Counted from the first letter of the stretch, positions 36,793 to 47,075 are shown. The stretch: 64,000 nt of DNA from Promethearchaeota archaeon (GCA_014730295.1 WJIN01000301.1:5880-69879); one strand, 5' to 3'. A program made the numbers and translations. The notes: generated from the letters alone by a model not told the origin.

Positions 36793-37816
36793 ATGAAAAT
36801 TGAAATAAAGGGTGCTAAAGAAAACAATCTTAAAAATATAGATGTTGATTTTTCAAGCGGAATTACTGCAGTCATCGGGGTCTCTGGATCGGGAAAGAGT
36901 TCCTTAGTTTTCAATACCCTATACCATGAAGCGAAAAGAAAATACCTTGAAACATTCACCTCTTTTTCTAATACATTAAGAATTAGTCCAGCAAATGTTG
37001 GATCTGTAAATGGACTTGGGCCGGCACTCTCCTTGGAACAGAATAGACTACATAGAAATCCGAATTCGACGTTAGCTTCTGCTACGGGAATTTATTAATT
37101 TATTGCATATTTTATATTCCAATTTTGGAGAGAGGAGATGTTTGCATTGCGGAGAGAATATCTCCATGAAAGCTTCGGCGGATTAACTAAGTCAAAGAAT
37201 TAATCATATATCCAATAAAGAGGAAATCATTCTTTACTCAATATTGATGATAAATGTTAGAGGATCTCATCAAGCTTTATTGAATCTTCTTTCTAATCAA
37301 TTTTATAATCAAGATATTATAATAGACGGGAAATCTTGGAAGAGGGACAAATTAAATCCAAATATAGAACACTCAATTCATTTAAAAATAGCTAAGTTAG
37401 AAAAGGGAACAAAATTAAAAATTATTCATACAATCGTAAAGCAAATAGAATCGCTGGGATCTTTGGGGATTTTAATCAATTATGATAAAGAAGAGATTCT
37501 AGTCCCAAAGTTTATTGTGAGTTTGAATTGTGGACTTCTATTTAGAAAGCTTGAACCGAAACATTTTCATCAATTATGTTCTTAATGTAATGGTAAGGGA
37601 TGTAATAAATGCGATAAAATGGGATTGAATCCAATTAGTAATTCGGTTTTTATTTTTGGGAAGACAATAGCAGAGATTCTTCATTTGACTGTAAAAGAAT
37701 TGCTCTCAGAAATAAATAGATCGCATTTAATTTCATTCTTTAACCGAATTATCAAAGAAATACGAAAGCGTCTGGAAATTCTCACGAATATTGGAGTAAG
37801 AAATCGTGTTTCTTAG
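36793..37816 (+). pseudogene. Decayed second UvrA-like gene
   Basis: The first 101 codons are an intact UvrA start (GVSGSGKSS, SPANVGSVNGLGPALSLEQN, ATGIY), then a stop. In the next frame the homology continues at once (FINLLHILYSNFGERRCLHCGENIS), stops, and resumes at about 37244 (VRGSHQALLNLLSNQFYN) and 37619 (NSVFIFGKTIAEILHLTVKE) with a final ILTNIGVRN. These pieces lie in the order of a UvrA domain but are split by at least three stops or frameshifts, and everything past the point before the first signature is missing. It is a tandem paralogue of the preceding gene, now broken. Confidence 0.82.
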
Positions 37817-37978
37817 TTTGTAATTTTTTCATTGAATTTGGCCTAAGAAATTTCAATTTTTAATAGATGTAATTATTAAAAAACTATTTTGTGTGCCTCT
37901 TTAAATATATAAGGAGCAAATTTTGACAAAGGCAACTCAGATTCTATCTTCACTTTTAAGATTAAATCTAAAATACAC

Positions 37979-38959
37979 TTAAGTCTCGGGATAAAATCTC
38001 TTGGAGATTAGGCATAGATGATAATGGAGCCACCAATGAAGATTAGGAAATGATTTTCCCTTAAGTATGTAAAAATCCCAGGAGGCATCCTTATTTTGGT
38101 TTTTTCGAAAATAATCTAAGGCGCGATGTATATCGGGATGATCATAGGAAAAGTTCAGAAGGGATAATGAATCTAGCGCCGATATTAGATCGGTCCACCA
38201 GAATGGATAGGAATATTTTGTCCAATACTCGGCAGCGCTCCGTGCAGAATATTCATCTTTCTCAAAGAACCTAGTAGCTAAAAGATTTCCCGCGAGTTTA
38301 GCAGAAGGATGGTGTTTATATTTTGGATGATTAGAAAATGCTCTAAGAACGATACCAGTAACCCAATGACAGAAAGGAAGGCTCTTCTCAGGAACAATCG
38401 GGTCTTCATCATACAATTCAATAGGCTTTTTTTCAATGTCTGGTATCTGCATGGGAATTATCCATCCGCCGTCTTCTTGCTCAAAGGAAAGCAACCACTC
38501 AAATGATTTAATTACTCTCTCATCATCGTGATATCCTAGTCTACATAATAATTCTAAAACGGCAGAACTATAATTAGGAGCATATTGATTCCCATAAATT
38601 CCGCGAAAATCACCCTCCTCGGTTTGAGTGGTAAAAAGGAATTCGGCTGCTTTTCTCATATGTGTAAATGTTTTGTCCATGTCAAAAAAGTAGATTAATT
38701 GTGCCACATATCGATAAGTTTCCAATAATTCATAATCGGTATTGATATCTCTATGCTGCTTTTTTCGCTTATCTGGCCATGAGCCATTCTCTTGTTGGTA
38801 TCGCAAAATCTCGTTAGCTCGATGACTTTTCCACATGAAATGAGGTGATGTAGAGGTTTTATCAAGCAGATACTTTTCCAAATGATATTGGATAAGATCA
38901 TCATCGATTTCTAATAAAGGTTCGAGAGGATCATATTCAAACTGATTTATCCATTTCAT
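37979..38959 (-). CDS. Alpha/alpha-toroid protein, prenyltransferase/squalene-cyclase-like
   Basis: The 326-residue protein has repeated helical hairpins with QW-like turns: QQENGSWPD, QTEEGDFRG, EQEDGGWIIP and NQNKDASWDF. This is the alpha/alpha toroid of squalene cyclases and protein prenyltransferases. The DxDD acid motif of squalene-hopene cyclases is not seen and the protein has only about half their length, so a true terpene cyclase is unlikely. A sugar-, lipid- or protein-binding toroid of unknown role is safer. It is divergent from a Gfo/Idh/MocA oxidoreductase gene. Confidence 0.65.
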   Translation of the reverse strand: MKWINQFEYDPLEPLLEIDDDLIQYHLEKYLLDKTSTSPHFMWKSHRANEILRYQQENGSWPDKRKKQHRDINTDYELLETYRYVAQLIYFFDMDKTFTHMRKAAEFLFTTQTEEGDFRGIYGNQYAPNYSSAVLELLCRLGYHDDERVIKSFEWLLSFEQEDGGWIIPMQIPDIEKKPIELYDEDPIVPEKSLPFCHWVTGIVLRAFSNHPKYKHHPSAKLAGNLLATRFFEKDEYSARSAAEYWTKYSYPFWWTDLISALDSLSLLNFSYDHPDIHRALDYFRKNQNKDASWDFYILKGKSFPNLHWWLHYHLCLISKRFYPET

Positions 38960-39091
38960 TTGGCAATCCTACAACCTATAAGAAGAATAGATTATTATAA
39001 TACTTTAAAGTAATATGAGTTAAGAAATTTAGTCTGTTAGTATATCAACTCAAATAATGCACATCCTATAAATCATAATTTTGGTGTTCAG

Positions 39092-40225
39092 ATGAGCAAA
39101 ATTAAATATGCATTAGCGGGATATGGATTAAATGCGATGGGACATAAAATGGAACTTGGATCCCATCCACTATTGAAAGGACGAACCGAATTAATTGCGG
39201 GATTTGATCCCGACCCTGAAACTAATAAAAATTTACGGAATGAAGAGGGGGTAAAAGTTGCGGAATCTTATGAAGATATGCTAGACACTAAGGAGATTGA
39301 TGCTGTCGTGATTTGTAGCCCCCCTCAACATCACGCCGAACAAGCAATCGCAGCCTTAGAAGCAGGATATCACGTCTATTCTGAAATCCCTATGTGCTTA
39401 AACGAAAAAGATATCGAGAAAATAATTAGCGCGGAAGAGAGTTCGGGAAAAGTATATCAATTAGGTGAAAACTATTGTTTTTATCCCGAAGTCCTCTACG
39501 CAAGTTATCTTGTATCATCTGGGAAAATAGGTCCATCTGTTTATGCCGAATCAGAATATTTGCATGATGTGACTTATCGATGGAGGGAGAATAGTCGGGG
39601 AGATGTAGATACTCCAAGAGTTGATTCATGGTATCAATTATTTGACCCTTTAATGTATGCGCATTCGATTGGCCCCGCTCAAGCAGCATTAGGAGGGATA
39701 CAATCTCCAATGCCATTTACAAAAGTCGTTAGTTTTGCGAATGATATTGGGGGGTATGAGGGTGAGCCAATTTGCACCCCTGCAAAATCTTTTCATGTAG
39801 GTTTATTTCAAACAAAAACGGAAGCTATCGCAAAATGTGCAAATGCTTATATTTTTGCCAGAGAACCAACACGCACGATGATCCAGGTCGTTGGACGAGA
39901 GGGTACATATGAATGTTATGAAATCGGGAGTCCTGGGCGGCTATTTCTCGCAGAAGGACATAAGATTACCCGATCACGGCATAGAAAAGGAAAAACCCAA
40001 ACAATAGATAAAGACGCACTCGCTGAAATAATTGAACCCGTAGAAGGATTATATTATGGTGGACAAGCCCGTGTTGTCGACAATTGGCTCACATCCATCG
40101 AAAATAATGAAAAACCACTTCTTCATGCGAAAATTGGGGGTAATTTCTGTCATGCGGGAATCGCTGCCTCAAAATCGGCTCAGGCAGGAGGAATTCCAGA
40201 ACGGATTAAAATTTATACGAATTAA
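39092..40225 (+). CDS. Gfo/Idh/MocA-family oxidoreductase
   Basis: The 377-residue protein has the N-terminal Rossmann pattern (ALAGYGLNAMGH, LIAGFDPD) and VVICSPPQHHAEQAIAALEAG, then YHVYSEIPM, the family's E-K-P-like turn here changed to EIP. The C-terminal alpha/beta domain carries HSIGPAQAALGG with a candidate catalytic His. The family oxidises or reduces sugars and cyclitols with NAD(P). The specific sugar is not visible. The gene converges with the 3-methyladenine glycosylase gene, seven bases apart. Confidence 0.85.
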   Translation: MSKIKYALAGYGLNAMGHKMELGSHPLLKGRTELIAGFDPDPETNKNLRNEEGVKVAESYEDMLDTKEIDAVVICSPPQHHAEQAIAALEAGYHVYSEIPMCLNEKDIEKIISAEESSGKVYQLGENYCFYPEVLYASYLVSSGKIGPSVYAESEYLHDVTYRWRENSRGDVDTPRVDSWYQLFDPLMYAHSIGPAQAALGGIQSPMPFTKVVSFANDIGGYEGEPICTPAKSFHVGLFQTKTEAIAKCANAYIFAREPTRTMIQVVGREGTYECYEIGSPGRLFLAEGHKITRSRHRKGKTQTIDKDALAEIIEPVEGLYYGGQARVVDNWLTSIENNEKPLLHAKIGGNFCHAGIAASKSAQAGGIPERIKIYTN

Positions 40226-40232
40226 AATATTA

Positions 40233-40805
40233 TTATCCTGTATCCTTCAATTCTGAATAACGATAGCAATAAGTAAGATGATCATTGACCATCCCAACCG
40301 CTTGCATATAGGCATACATAATCGTTGGTCCTATAAAGGAAAACCCAATCTTTTTCATTTCTTTGCTTATCCTTTTTGATAATTCTGTTTTGCCAGGAAT
40401 CTCTTCTAATGCGTTCCAATGATTTTGAATGGGTTTATTATTAACAAAATTCCAAATATATTCATTAAAAGATCCATACTCTTCTCTTATTTTTAAGAAT
40501 ATTTTAGCATTGTTAATTGCTGACCGAATTTTAAGCTCATTTCTGACAATTCCCTTATTGTTTAACAACTCTTGAACTTTCTTCTCATCATAAGTCGCGA
40601 TCTTATTAAAATTAAAATTATCAAACGCCTTTCGGTAATTTTCTCGTTTTTTAAGTATGGTAATCCAACTCAACCCTGCTTGAGCACCCTGTAAAACAAG
40701 TTGTTCAAATAAAAGCTTATCATTATGGACGGGAAGACCCCACTCTTCATCATGATATTTCTTCATCAGCTCACTATAGTTCGCCCAACTGCATCGTTTT
40801 GACAT
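40233..40805 (-). CDS. tag: DNA-3-methyladenine glycosylase I
   Basis: The 190-residue protein aligns over its length with E. coli Tag: RCSWANY with zinc ligand Cys5, YHDEEWG with His18, QAGLSWITILKKRENYRKAF, GFSFIGPTIMYAYMQAVGMVNDH and the final zinc His and Cys (NDHLTYC). It removes 3-methyladenine from alkylated DNA. The glutamate that E. coli Tag uses for base recognition (Glu38, LEG) is Gln39 here (LQG). All other key parts look intact, so it may still be active with changed specificity. The gene stands alone. Confidence 0.88.
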   Translation of the reverse strand: MSKRCSWANYSELMKKYHDEEWGLPVHNDKLLFEQLVLQGAQAGLSWITILKKRENYRKAFDNFNFNKIATYDEKKVQELLNNKGIVRNELKIRSAINNAKIFLKIREEYGSFNEYIWNFVNNKPIQNHWNALEEIPGKTELSKRISKEMKKIGFSFIGPTIMYAYMQAVGMVNDHLTYCYRYSELKDTG

Positions 40806-41054
40806 AATCTTAACTCTCTGAAAGAGATATTTTGTATAAATCTTTCCGTCTGTTATCTATTAAAGGAAAAGATGATTAATAAGTAAAAGAGATTTAATAA
40901 ATCATTTTCATAATAAATGGAAATAATGTGAGTGCCTAACTATTGTTAAAGCCACCGAGATTAATTTGAAATCCATATATGTCAAATATTCATATTTAAA
41001 TAGGAAAAAATTCTTATTTGTTTTAGTAACCCAAATTCTTAAGAGAGAAGAAAA

Positions 41055-41762
41055 ATGGCTTTAGACCCTATTATTGTTCTTAATGGCGTATCCAGCTTAA
41101 TTTTTGTAATTATTAGCATATTGGTGGGTATTTTTATTATGGCAAACTATTCCCAGCATAAAAACGTTAATTTGATTTATGTTGGTTTAGCATGGATTGG
41201 ATTATCTGAACCATGGTGGTCTTCTTCAATTTCCTTTCTAGTTTCTCTATCTAATGTGGATGGACTTGATGAGGTGACCTATTTTTTCATAGGAAATGTC
41301 TTTATTCCGATATTTGTGTTATTTTGGTTGCTGGCGATGGCTAATTTATTAGATTGGAAATTCAAAAAGCAAATATCAATTGTATATATCATTGGCTCGG
41401 TTATCTATGAAATATTATTCGTATACTTTCTTTTTACATCTCCCGATTTTATCGGTACAAAAAACGGGCCTGTGGATGTAGATTATGAATTATTTACGAT
41501 ATTATTTCAGTTTATTAACTTAGTAATCGTTGTTGGAACAGGATTATGGTTTGCGATAAATTCCTTAAAATCTGAGCAGAAGCGAGTGAAATTAAAGGGG
41601 CAATTCCTATTGATTGCTTTTATCTCGTTTGTTGTTGGAACGGCTTGGGATATTGTTGCCACACATCCATTGTCAAGATTGATCCTTGTTATCAGCGCGA
41701 TAATATTTTATATAGGTTATGTCTTACCCCCAAGTATTGAAAAAATGCTTATTGAAGAATAA
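41055..41762 (+). CDS. Seven-helix membrane sensor-like protein without output domain
   Basis: The 235-residue protein has seven predicted helices and almost nothing else, ending in YVLPPSIEKMLIEE. The arrangement resembles the membrane part of archaeal 7TM histidine kinases and of the 22473-23558 protein, but here no kinase or roadblock-like domain follows. The name is a description; the function is unknown. A GAGAGAAG site precedes the ATG. Confidence 0.65.
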   Translation: MALDPIIVLNGVSSLIFVIISILVGIFIMANYSQHKNVNLIYVGLAWIGLSEPWWSSSISFLVSLSNVDGLDEVTYFFIGNVFIPIFVLFWLLAMANLLDWKFKKQISIVYIIGSVIYEILFVYFLFTSPDFIGTKNGPVDVDYELFTILFQFINLVIVVGTGLWFAINSLKSEQKRVKLKGQFLLIAFISFVVGTAWDIVATHPLSRLILVISAIIFYIGYVLPPSIEKMLIEE

Positions 41763-41790
41763 GTAATTCTAGTCAATATATCAAAAAATG

Positions 41791-41811
41791 TCTCTCTTTT
41801 TCTTTTTTTTT
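41791..41811 (+). terminator. Long T-tract after the seven-helix protein
   Basis: Runs of T broken only by single C bases lie 30 bases past the stop codon, a typical archaeal terminator. The sequence lies between convergent genes. Confidence 0.5.
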
Positions 41812-41854
41812 GGTCTATTCTCATCCATTTTATTGATGTTAAATTAAAAAAGAA

Positions 41855-44713
41855 TCAAAAATAGATTTTATTATTTCTTGAATATAATTTAAAGATTTCT
41901 ATACCTATAATTCCAGGCAGAGCACATATTATACAAAGGATCCAATCTAAACCAGATAAAAACATAAAGTTAAGCTGAAAATTAAACAATAAGATTTCAT
42001 TAATCACATAATTCACGGGATAAGAATACACGATAACCAAAATATGCAATATTAATGGGAACAGACATAACATAAGAACCAATACAGAGAATTCTTTTTT
42101 AATACTATTAACCAAAGATTTATTAGGACGTCTGAATGTCCAGACAAAATTCGTTTCCACAATCATAACAGTGGTAATGAGCATTGTCCGTGCTTTTTGG
42201 GCTATCAATTGATCTTCTGTGGACATTATTGGAATATAACTTAAAGAGGGATTGATATTTAGATCATTGAGAGGGATTATTCCCATATAGGTAAATTGGA
42301 AAATAATTACGAGAGAAATACCCATTAAAAATGCTTGAATACATAACATTAGCCAAACATTCTTATTTAATATTTCTTCTCCGTCTCGCGGGGATTCTTT
42401 CATTATATCTATTGGTTTTTTATCGATTAATAAGGCCAGAGCAGGGAAAGTATGAGCTAGATTGACAAGATAAAGGATTTGCCAGTTTGAGCTGAAGATT
42501 TCAAAAACAGGAAAGAATTCATAACCAAAAAAGATAACAGCTTCCATTATATTCAGACATATGAAAAAATATATTATCGTTCTTATTTTTGCGAATAATG
42601 ATCTACCAATCTCAACCCCATTTTTTATCGACGCAAAATTATCATCGGTTATAACCATATCTGAAACCTCTTTAGCGACATCAGTTCCGGTTATCCCCAA
42701 AGCAATTCCCGCATCAGCTTTTCTTAAAGCTAGAGAATCATTTATTCCATCTCCAGTCATGGCCACAATTTTGTTTTCTTCTTGGAATTGATCCACAATA
42801 ATTTCTTTATCTGAAGGATTTACGCGTGCAAATACCGCGATATCTCTATAATCTTTATGATTTAACGTTTGAATTTGATTTCCTTCAATAATTTTATCTT
42901 CTTGGTTAAATATCCCCACTTCAGAAGCAATAGTTTTTGAAGTAGCGGGATGGTCTCCAGTTATCATAATTACCCGAATTTGAGCAGACTTACATTGACT
43001 GACAGCTTCCTTTACTTCCTTTCGCGGTGGATCCATAATACAAATAAGACCTAAAAAGATAAGGTTAGTTTCTATTTCAATCCTTTCTTGATGATCAAAT
43101 TCATCAAGATGTCTATATGCGGCCCCTAATAACCTATATCCCTCTTCAGCATAGCTGGTAATTTTTTCTGACAATTTCATTTTTATATTTTCAGTTAATT
43201 CCATTACATCTCCTTGAATAAAAATTGAAGAACATATATTTATTAGCTTCTCAGGAGCTCCTTTACTATATGCTAAAATTTCGGCATTAGACTCTCTCTT
43301 TTTACAGACAGTTGTCATCATTTTTATTTCCGAACTGAAGGAATATTCAAATAGTATATCATACATTTTCCTAACTTTTTCGGGATTATAATCTGCTTTT
43401 TCTGCTAAAACAAGCAAAGCCGCTTCAGTAGAGGAACCAATGGGTCTTCGGACGCTCTTTTTGTCTACATTCTTCCCCTTTATTTTTACTTCATCAAATT
43501 TTAGTTTTGCATCATTATTAAGAATAAGAGAATGGAATAAAGTTTGAGTAAGAGAATCATTAGTTTTGTCAACTCTTTTGCCATCTATTTTAATTTCTCC
43601 TTCATTAATATAACCTGAGCCAGATACATTGTATTCATCAAGCTGAAATACGATTTTCTTTACTGTCATCTCGTTTTTAGTGATCGTACCAGTTTTATCT
43701 GCACAAATCACAGAAACACGTCCTAAAGATTCTATCGCCGAGAGATTTTTTATAATTACACCTCTTTTTGCCATTTCTAGCACACCCGTTATAAGAACAA
43801 GTGTTACTAATAATGGCAGATTCACGGGAAACACATTTATCGCTCTGATTAGGGCATTGGAAACAATATCAATAACTGATAGTTTGATAATCCCAGCAAG
43901 TAATAAAATGCTTCTATAGGAGATTAAAATTGTGAGCAGAATGATTGCTATTATTCCTAAGATATATCCTAATCTATTGAGCTTTTTTGTAAGAGGGATT
44001 TGCTCAAGTGTTCCCATTTTATTTAATGATTTTGAGATATGTCCGATTTCTGTTTGGGCGCCAGTATAGATTACCATTATTTTTGCTCTACCGGTATGTA
44101 AAAAAGTTCCCATAAAAACCATATTTTCTTGTTTTTGGATGGGAAGGTCATAATTTTTCAGAGTTGTCTCAGATTTCTCTACAGGTTCACTTTCTCCCGT
44201 CAATGGTGCTTCATTTATCGATAAATTCATGGCAGAGAGAATTCTTCCATCTGCGGGTACTTTATCTCCTTGACTGAGTAATACAATATCACCTGGAACG
44301 ATTTTTTTAGTAGAAATTTCTTCTTCTTCTCCATCTCTGACAACATTTGCTTTTAATGCGGCAATTTCTCGTAAAGATTCTAGTGCTTTTTGAGCACGAT
44401 ATTGTTGAAATATCGCAGCAAATGAATTTATGACGATTACGATGAAAGTTATTATCGTTTCCTCAATTGAGCCAAATATAGAGATTATAATGCCCGAAAT
44501 GATGAGGATAACGATTAGGAAATTAAATAGAGGGGCAAGATAAACTTTCCAGATTGATTTATCAATCTTCGGTAATTCATTTTTTCCATATCTCTCTAAT
44601 CTGCTCTGTGCTTTTTCTTGAGTGAGACCATTTTCTAAGTCAGTTCCAAGCTTCTTGCTTAAATCCTCAGGAGATAAGTTATATGGGTTCTTTATACCTA
44701 CCGTTATGCTCAT
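41855..44713 (-). CDS. P2-type cation-transporting ATPase
   Basis: The 952-residue protein has the full P-type plan: N-terminal cation-ATPase domain, actuator motif LTGES (172-175), phosphorylation site CADKTGT (Asp339), a nucleotide domain with YSKGAPEKLI, MTGDGIND and ten predicted helices in all. The general build is like Ca2+- or Na+-pumping ATPases. The helix-4 ion site, PEGL in Ca2+ and Na+/K+ pumps, is PVNLP (296-300), closer to the PVGL of H+-ATPases. The ion is therefore uncertain. It has its own promoter region and a 38-base gap to the HD gene upstream. Confidence 0.9.
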   Translation of the reverse strand: MSITVGIKNPYNLSPEDLSKKLGTDLENGLTQEKAQSRLERYGKNELPKIDKSIWKVYLAPLFNFLIVILIISGIIISIFGSIEETIITFIVIVINSFAAIFQQYRAQKALESLREIAALKANVVRDGEEEEISTKKIVPGDIVLLSQGDKVPADGRILSAMNLSINEAPLTGESEPVEKSETTLKNYDLPIQKQENMVFMGTFLHTGRAKIMVIYTGAQTEIGHISKSLNKMGTLEQIPLTKKLNRLGYILGIIAIILLTILISYRSILLLAGIIKLSVIDIVSNALIRAINVFPVNLPLLVTLVLITGVLEMAKRGVIIKNLSAIESLGRVSVICADKTGTITKNEMTVKKIVFQLDEYNVSGSGYINEGEIKIDGKRVDKTNDSLTQTLFHSLILNNDAKLKFDEVKIKGKNVDKKSVRRPIGSSTEAALLVLAEKADYNPEKVRKMYDILFEYSFSSEIKMMTTVCKKRESNAEILAYSKGAPEKLINICSSIFIQGDVMELTENIKMKLSEKITSYAEEGYRLLGAAYRHLDEFDHQERIEIETNLIFLGLICIMDPPRKEVKEAVSQCKSAQIRVIMITGDHPATSKTIASEVGIFNQEDKIIEGNQIQTLNHKDYRDIAVFARVNPSDKEIIVDQFQEENKIVAMTGDGINDSLALRKADAGIALGITGTDVAKEVSDMVITDDNFASIKNGVEIGRSLFAKIRTIIYFFICLNIMEAVIFFGYEFFPVFEIFSSNWQILYLVNLAHTFPALALLIDKKPIDIMKESPRDGEEILNKNVWLMLCIQAFLMGISLVIIFQFTYMGIIPLNDLNINPSLSYIPIMSTEDQLIAQKARTMLITTVMIVETNFVWTFRRPNKSLVNSIKKEFSVLVLMLCLFPLILHILVIVYSYPVNYVINEILLFNFQLNFMFLSGLDWILCIICALPGIIGIEIFKLYSRNNKIYF

Positions 44714-44751
44714 AGGCAGACCTTATTCACTTATAAAACTTTAAATTAATT

Positions 44752-45363
44752 TCAATCCATCTCATGGTTAATTTCTTGCTCGGCTTCTTTATAAAACTCC
44801 TCAATTATTCTTAGGCGTTTTCTCGCTAATATTTTAGATTCTTCTAAAAATAATTTTTGCTCCAACTTCAAGATCTTACTTTCTAAGTGTTCTATTACCT
44901 CTTTAAAACCTCCCTTATTATTTACCGTAAATCCAATCGTTCTGTAAAGTCCAATGGCGCCTAATGCGTCTAATTTATCAGCATCAGACAGCACTTTTGC
45001 CTCCAATGTTTTCGGTTTTAGATTATTTGAAAATGAGTGCGCTCTTATTGAATGTATTATATTTTTAATCTCATTCTCTCTTAGTTTGATATTTCCATTC
45101 TTAAAAAAATCAATGGCCATTTCTGCAGAGAGTTCAGCATGATTTCTTACTGTTCTCTCATCTTCTCTCGTTCGACCGATATCATGCATTAAGGTAGCTA
45201 TACTAAGTATGAATAGATCTGCTCCAACTGAATTTCCAATTTTAAGGGATAAATCATAAACTCGCTTGGTATGTTTAAAGCCGTGGATATCATTCTTTAA
45301 GGAATTATCAGAAGAAAATTGCTCGACTATTTTTAGAATTTTTTTTCTTTCTGATTGTTCCAT
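44752..45363 (-). CDS. HD-domain phosphohydrolase
   Basis: The 203-residue protein has the HD metal motif in order: HGFKHTKRV, TLMHDIGR (His-Asp), NHAELSA and SDADKLDALGA. Such single-domain HD proteins hydrolyse phosphate esters or nucleotides with a two-metal centre. The substrate is unknown. It ends 38 bases before the P-type ATPase start, so both may be transcribed together. Confidence 0.82.
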   Translation of the reverse strand: MEQSERKKILKIVEQFSSDNSLKNDIHGFKHTKRVYDLSLKIGNSVGADLFILSIATLMHDIGRTREDERTVRNHAELSAEMAIDFFKNGNIKLRENEIKNIIHSIRAHSFSNNLKPKTLEAKVLSDADKLDALGAIGLYRTIGFTVNNKGGFKEVIEHLESKILKLEQKLFLEESKILARKRLRIIEEFYKEAEQEINHEMD

Positions 45364-45529
45364 ATTATTCTAAGCACCAAAATGATAATAGATCTTATAT
45401 ATGTGAATAATTCATTACTTGTTTAATCTATAACTATTGTTTACTCAATAGAAATATTTAGATGGAAAATCTCTTAATATTGCTTCTAAAAGAGTAAATG
45501 GCATTTTAAGGAACCAATTTGAGCACAAT

Positions 45530-46474
45530 TTAAAATTTTTCATTGAACCCATCAAATTGGTCTAGTAATAGATCGGAATCTTTTTTATATATCACATTTA
45601 GCGCATAAGCTTGATTGGAAAGATAAGTCTCTCCTAATAGTAGAGATATTCGTATTTTATGGTCATTTTCACTAATTATTGGTAAAATTGAATCCCATTT
45701 AGAAAAAAAGGAATAATTTTTAGTCAATTCCAAAGCTTTGTCAAGTAGAACCATTTCTTTGGAATTTTTATCGATTTGAGTGTCAATTAATTTCTGTTCT
45801 TGGTTTTTAAAATAGGTTTTTTTGAATAATTGGTATCGTATATAAGACTCTTTATTAGCGTATTTGTAAATATAATAATCAAATGGATATAATCCTGGAA
45901 TGTATTTGGAATTCTCCGGTAATTTGAATTTGAGTATTATTTTGGATGCACATTTATTGAGAAAATATAGTGAATAGAACAATACAAAGCTGGGAAACAG
46001 ATAAAAAAATAATATGTAAGGATTCAAAAATCTAAATATAATTGAGACAATGAGAATACCTATCGAGATAATCATTAAGAAAGGATTTACTGCTCTATCA
46101 ATAAAAAAGCGATATTTCTTCTTTGAAAAAGGATACACGATTGGAATCTTAGAGGCAGTGAGAAAATCAAAGAAAATGTGAAGAAAATAAAATGCTGCCC
46201 CGATAATCCAAGTAGCAATGAAATTTGTACCTATTAAGAAAAAAAGAAATACACTAGGGAAGAATGAAATTAGAATAGCACCAACAATAGAATGAGAAAC
46301 GCCTTTATGTGATAATAATTTAGAATTCCTAAATTTGGGGATTATTTCAAGAAAAACATCCAAATCAGCTAAAATTGCCATGAATACCGCATAGTAAAAA
46401 AAGACAATATCCATGCCTTTTAGCAGATAATTAGCGAATAGTATGGCAATGATGAAGTGTGAAAAAAAGTCCAT
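45530..46474 (-). CDS. DUF457-type membrane metal-dependent hydrolase
   Basis: The 314-residue protein starts MDFFSHFIIAIL and has AILADLDVFLEIIP and SHKGVSHSIVGAIL, the His, Asp-x-Asp and HRGxTHS-like set of YdjM/YfhO-type (DUF457) membrane hydrolases, followed by about five more helices and a soluble C-terminal region of about 100 residues. The His of the first helix is conserved (His6). Members are phospholipase-C-like in fold, but their substrates are poorly known. The gene stands alone, downstream of the arsenic genes. Confidence 0.78.
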   Translation of the reverse strand: MDFFSHFIIAILFANYLLKGMDIVFFYYAVFMAILADLDVFLEIIPKFRNSKLLSHKGVSHSIVGAILISFFPSVFLFFLIGTNFIATWIIGAAFYFLHIFFDFLTASKIPIVYPFSKKKYRFFIDRAVNPFLMIISIGILIVSIIFRFLNPYILFFYLFPSFVLFYSLYFLNKCASKIILKFKLPENSKYIPGLYPFDYYIYKYANKESYIRYQLFKKTYFKNQEQKLIDTQIDKNSKEMVLLDKALELTKNYSFFSKWDSILPIISENDHKIRISLLLGETYLSNQAYALNVIYKKDSDLLLDQFDGFNEKF

Positions 46475-46643
46475 TTCTCCTTTAGAAAAATGGATTTAAG
46501 AATTTTAAGTTAGTTGTGATAACTTATAAAAATTCAGCACAGATAATTATGAATTATTAAATAATTTCCCCTCATCTATTGCAAAATAAATATTAAAGCA
46601 GAGTTTAAAACATCTTACACTTTTTCTACTTTAAAATCCAACA

Positions 46644-47075
46644 TCAAAATGAAATATCCCGCTCTTCTAAAAACGATTTAATTTTCCTTTCAAGTTCGTC
46701 CCGCGCTGTTCTAAATTGTTCAATTCTTTCTTCCTCAGAGCCTTCAAATGCAGCGGGATCTTCAATATTCCAAAATAATCTCGTACTCACACCTGGCAAA
46801 GTGGGACATAATTTTTCAGCTTTTTGACATACAGTAATAACAATCCCGAAATGCTTCTCTCCTAAATATTGATCCAAATTCTTAGAATAATGATCACTAA
46901 TATCATATCCATTTTCTTCCATAACTTTTTTAGTAAGAGGATGGATTTTTTTTATTTCAAAACCCGCACTGAACACGTTAAAATGATCTCCAGCTAGTTT
47001 ATTCAAAATCGCCTCTGCCATCTGACTCCTTGCTTGATTATGAGTACATAAAAAAATTATATTCGGTTTTTTCAT
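46644..47075 (-). CDS. arsC: Arsenate reductase, low-molecular-weight phosphatase type, second copy
   Basis: The 143-residue protein has the phosphatase-like P-loop CTHNQARS with Cys10, then Cys83 and Cys90 in TVCQKAEKLC, the three-cysteine relay of thioredoxin-coupled ArsC, and the DPAAFEGSEEE end. It reduces arsenate to arsenite, which an ACR3 permease can export. It lies about 150 bases beyond the end of the main arsenic operon, past two hairpins, and may have its own promoter. The P-loop His in place of Gly (CTHN vs CTGN) is usual in one branch of the family. Confidence 0.88.
   Translation of the reverse strand: MKKPNIIFLCTHNQARSQMAEAILNKLAGDHFNVFSAGFEIKKIHPLTKKVMEENGYDISDHYSKNLDQYLGEKHFGIVITVCQKAEKLCPTLPGVSTRLFWNIEDPAAFEGSEEERIEQFRTARDELERKIKSFLEERDISF

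Noticed and set aside
37979..38959. Squalene-hopene cyclase
   Set aside because: QW-like turns are present but no DxDD motif is seen, and the protein is half the length of these enzymes.
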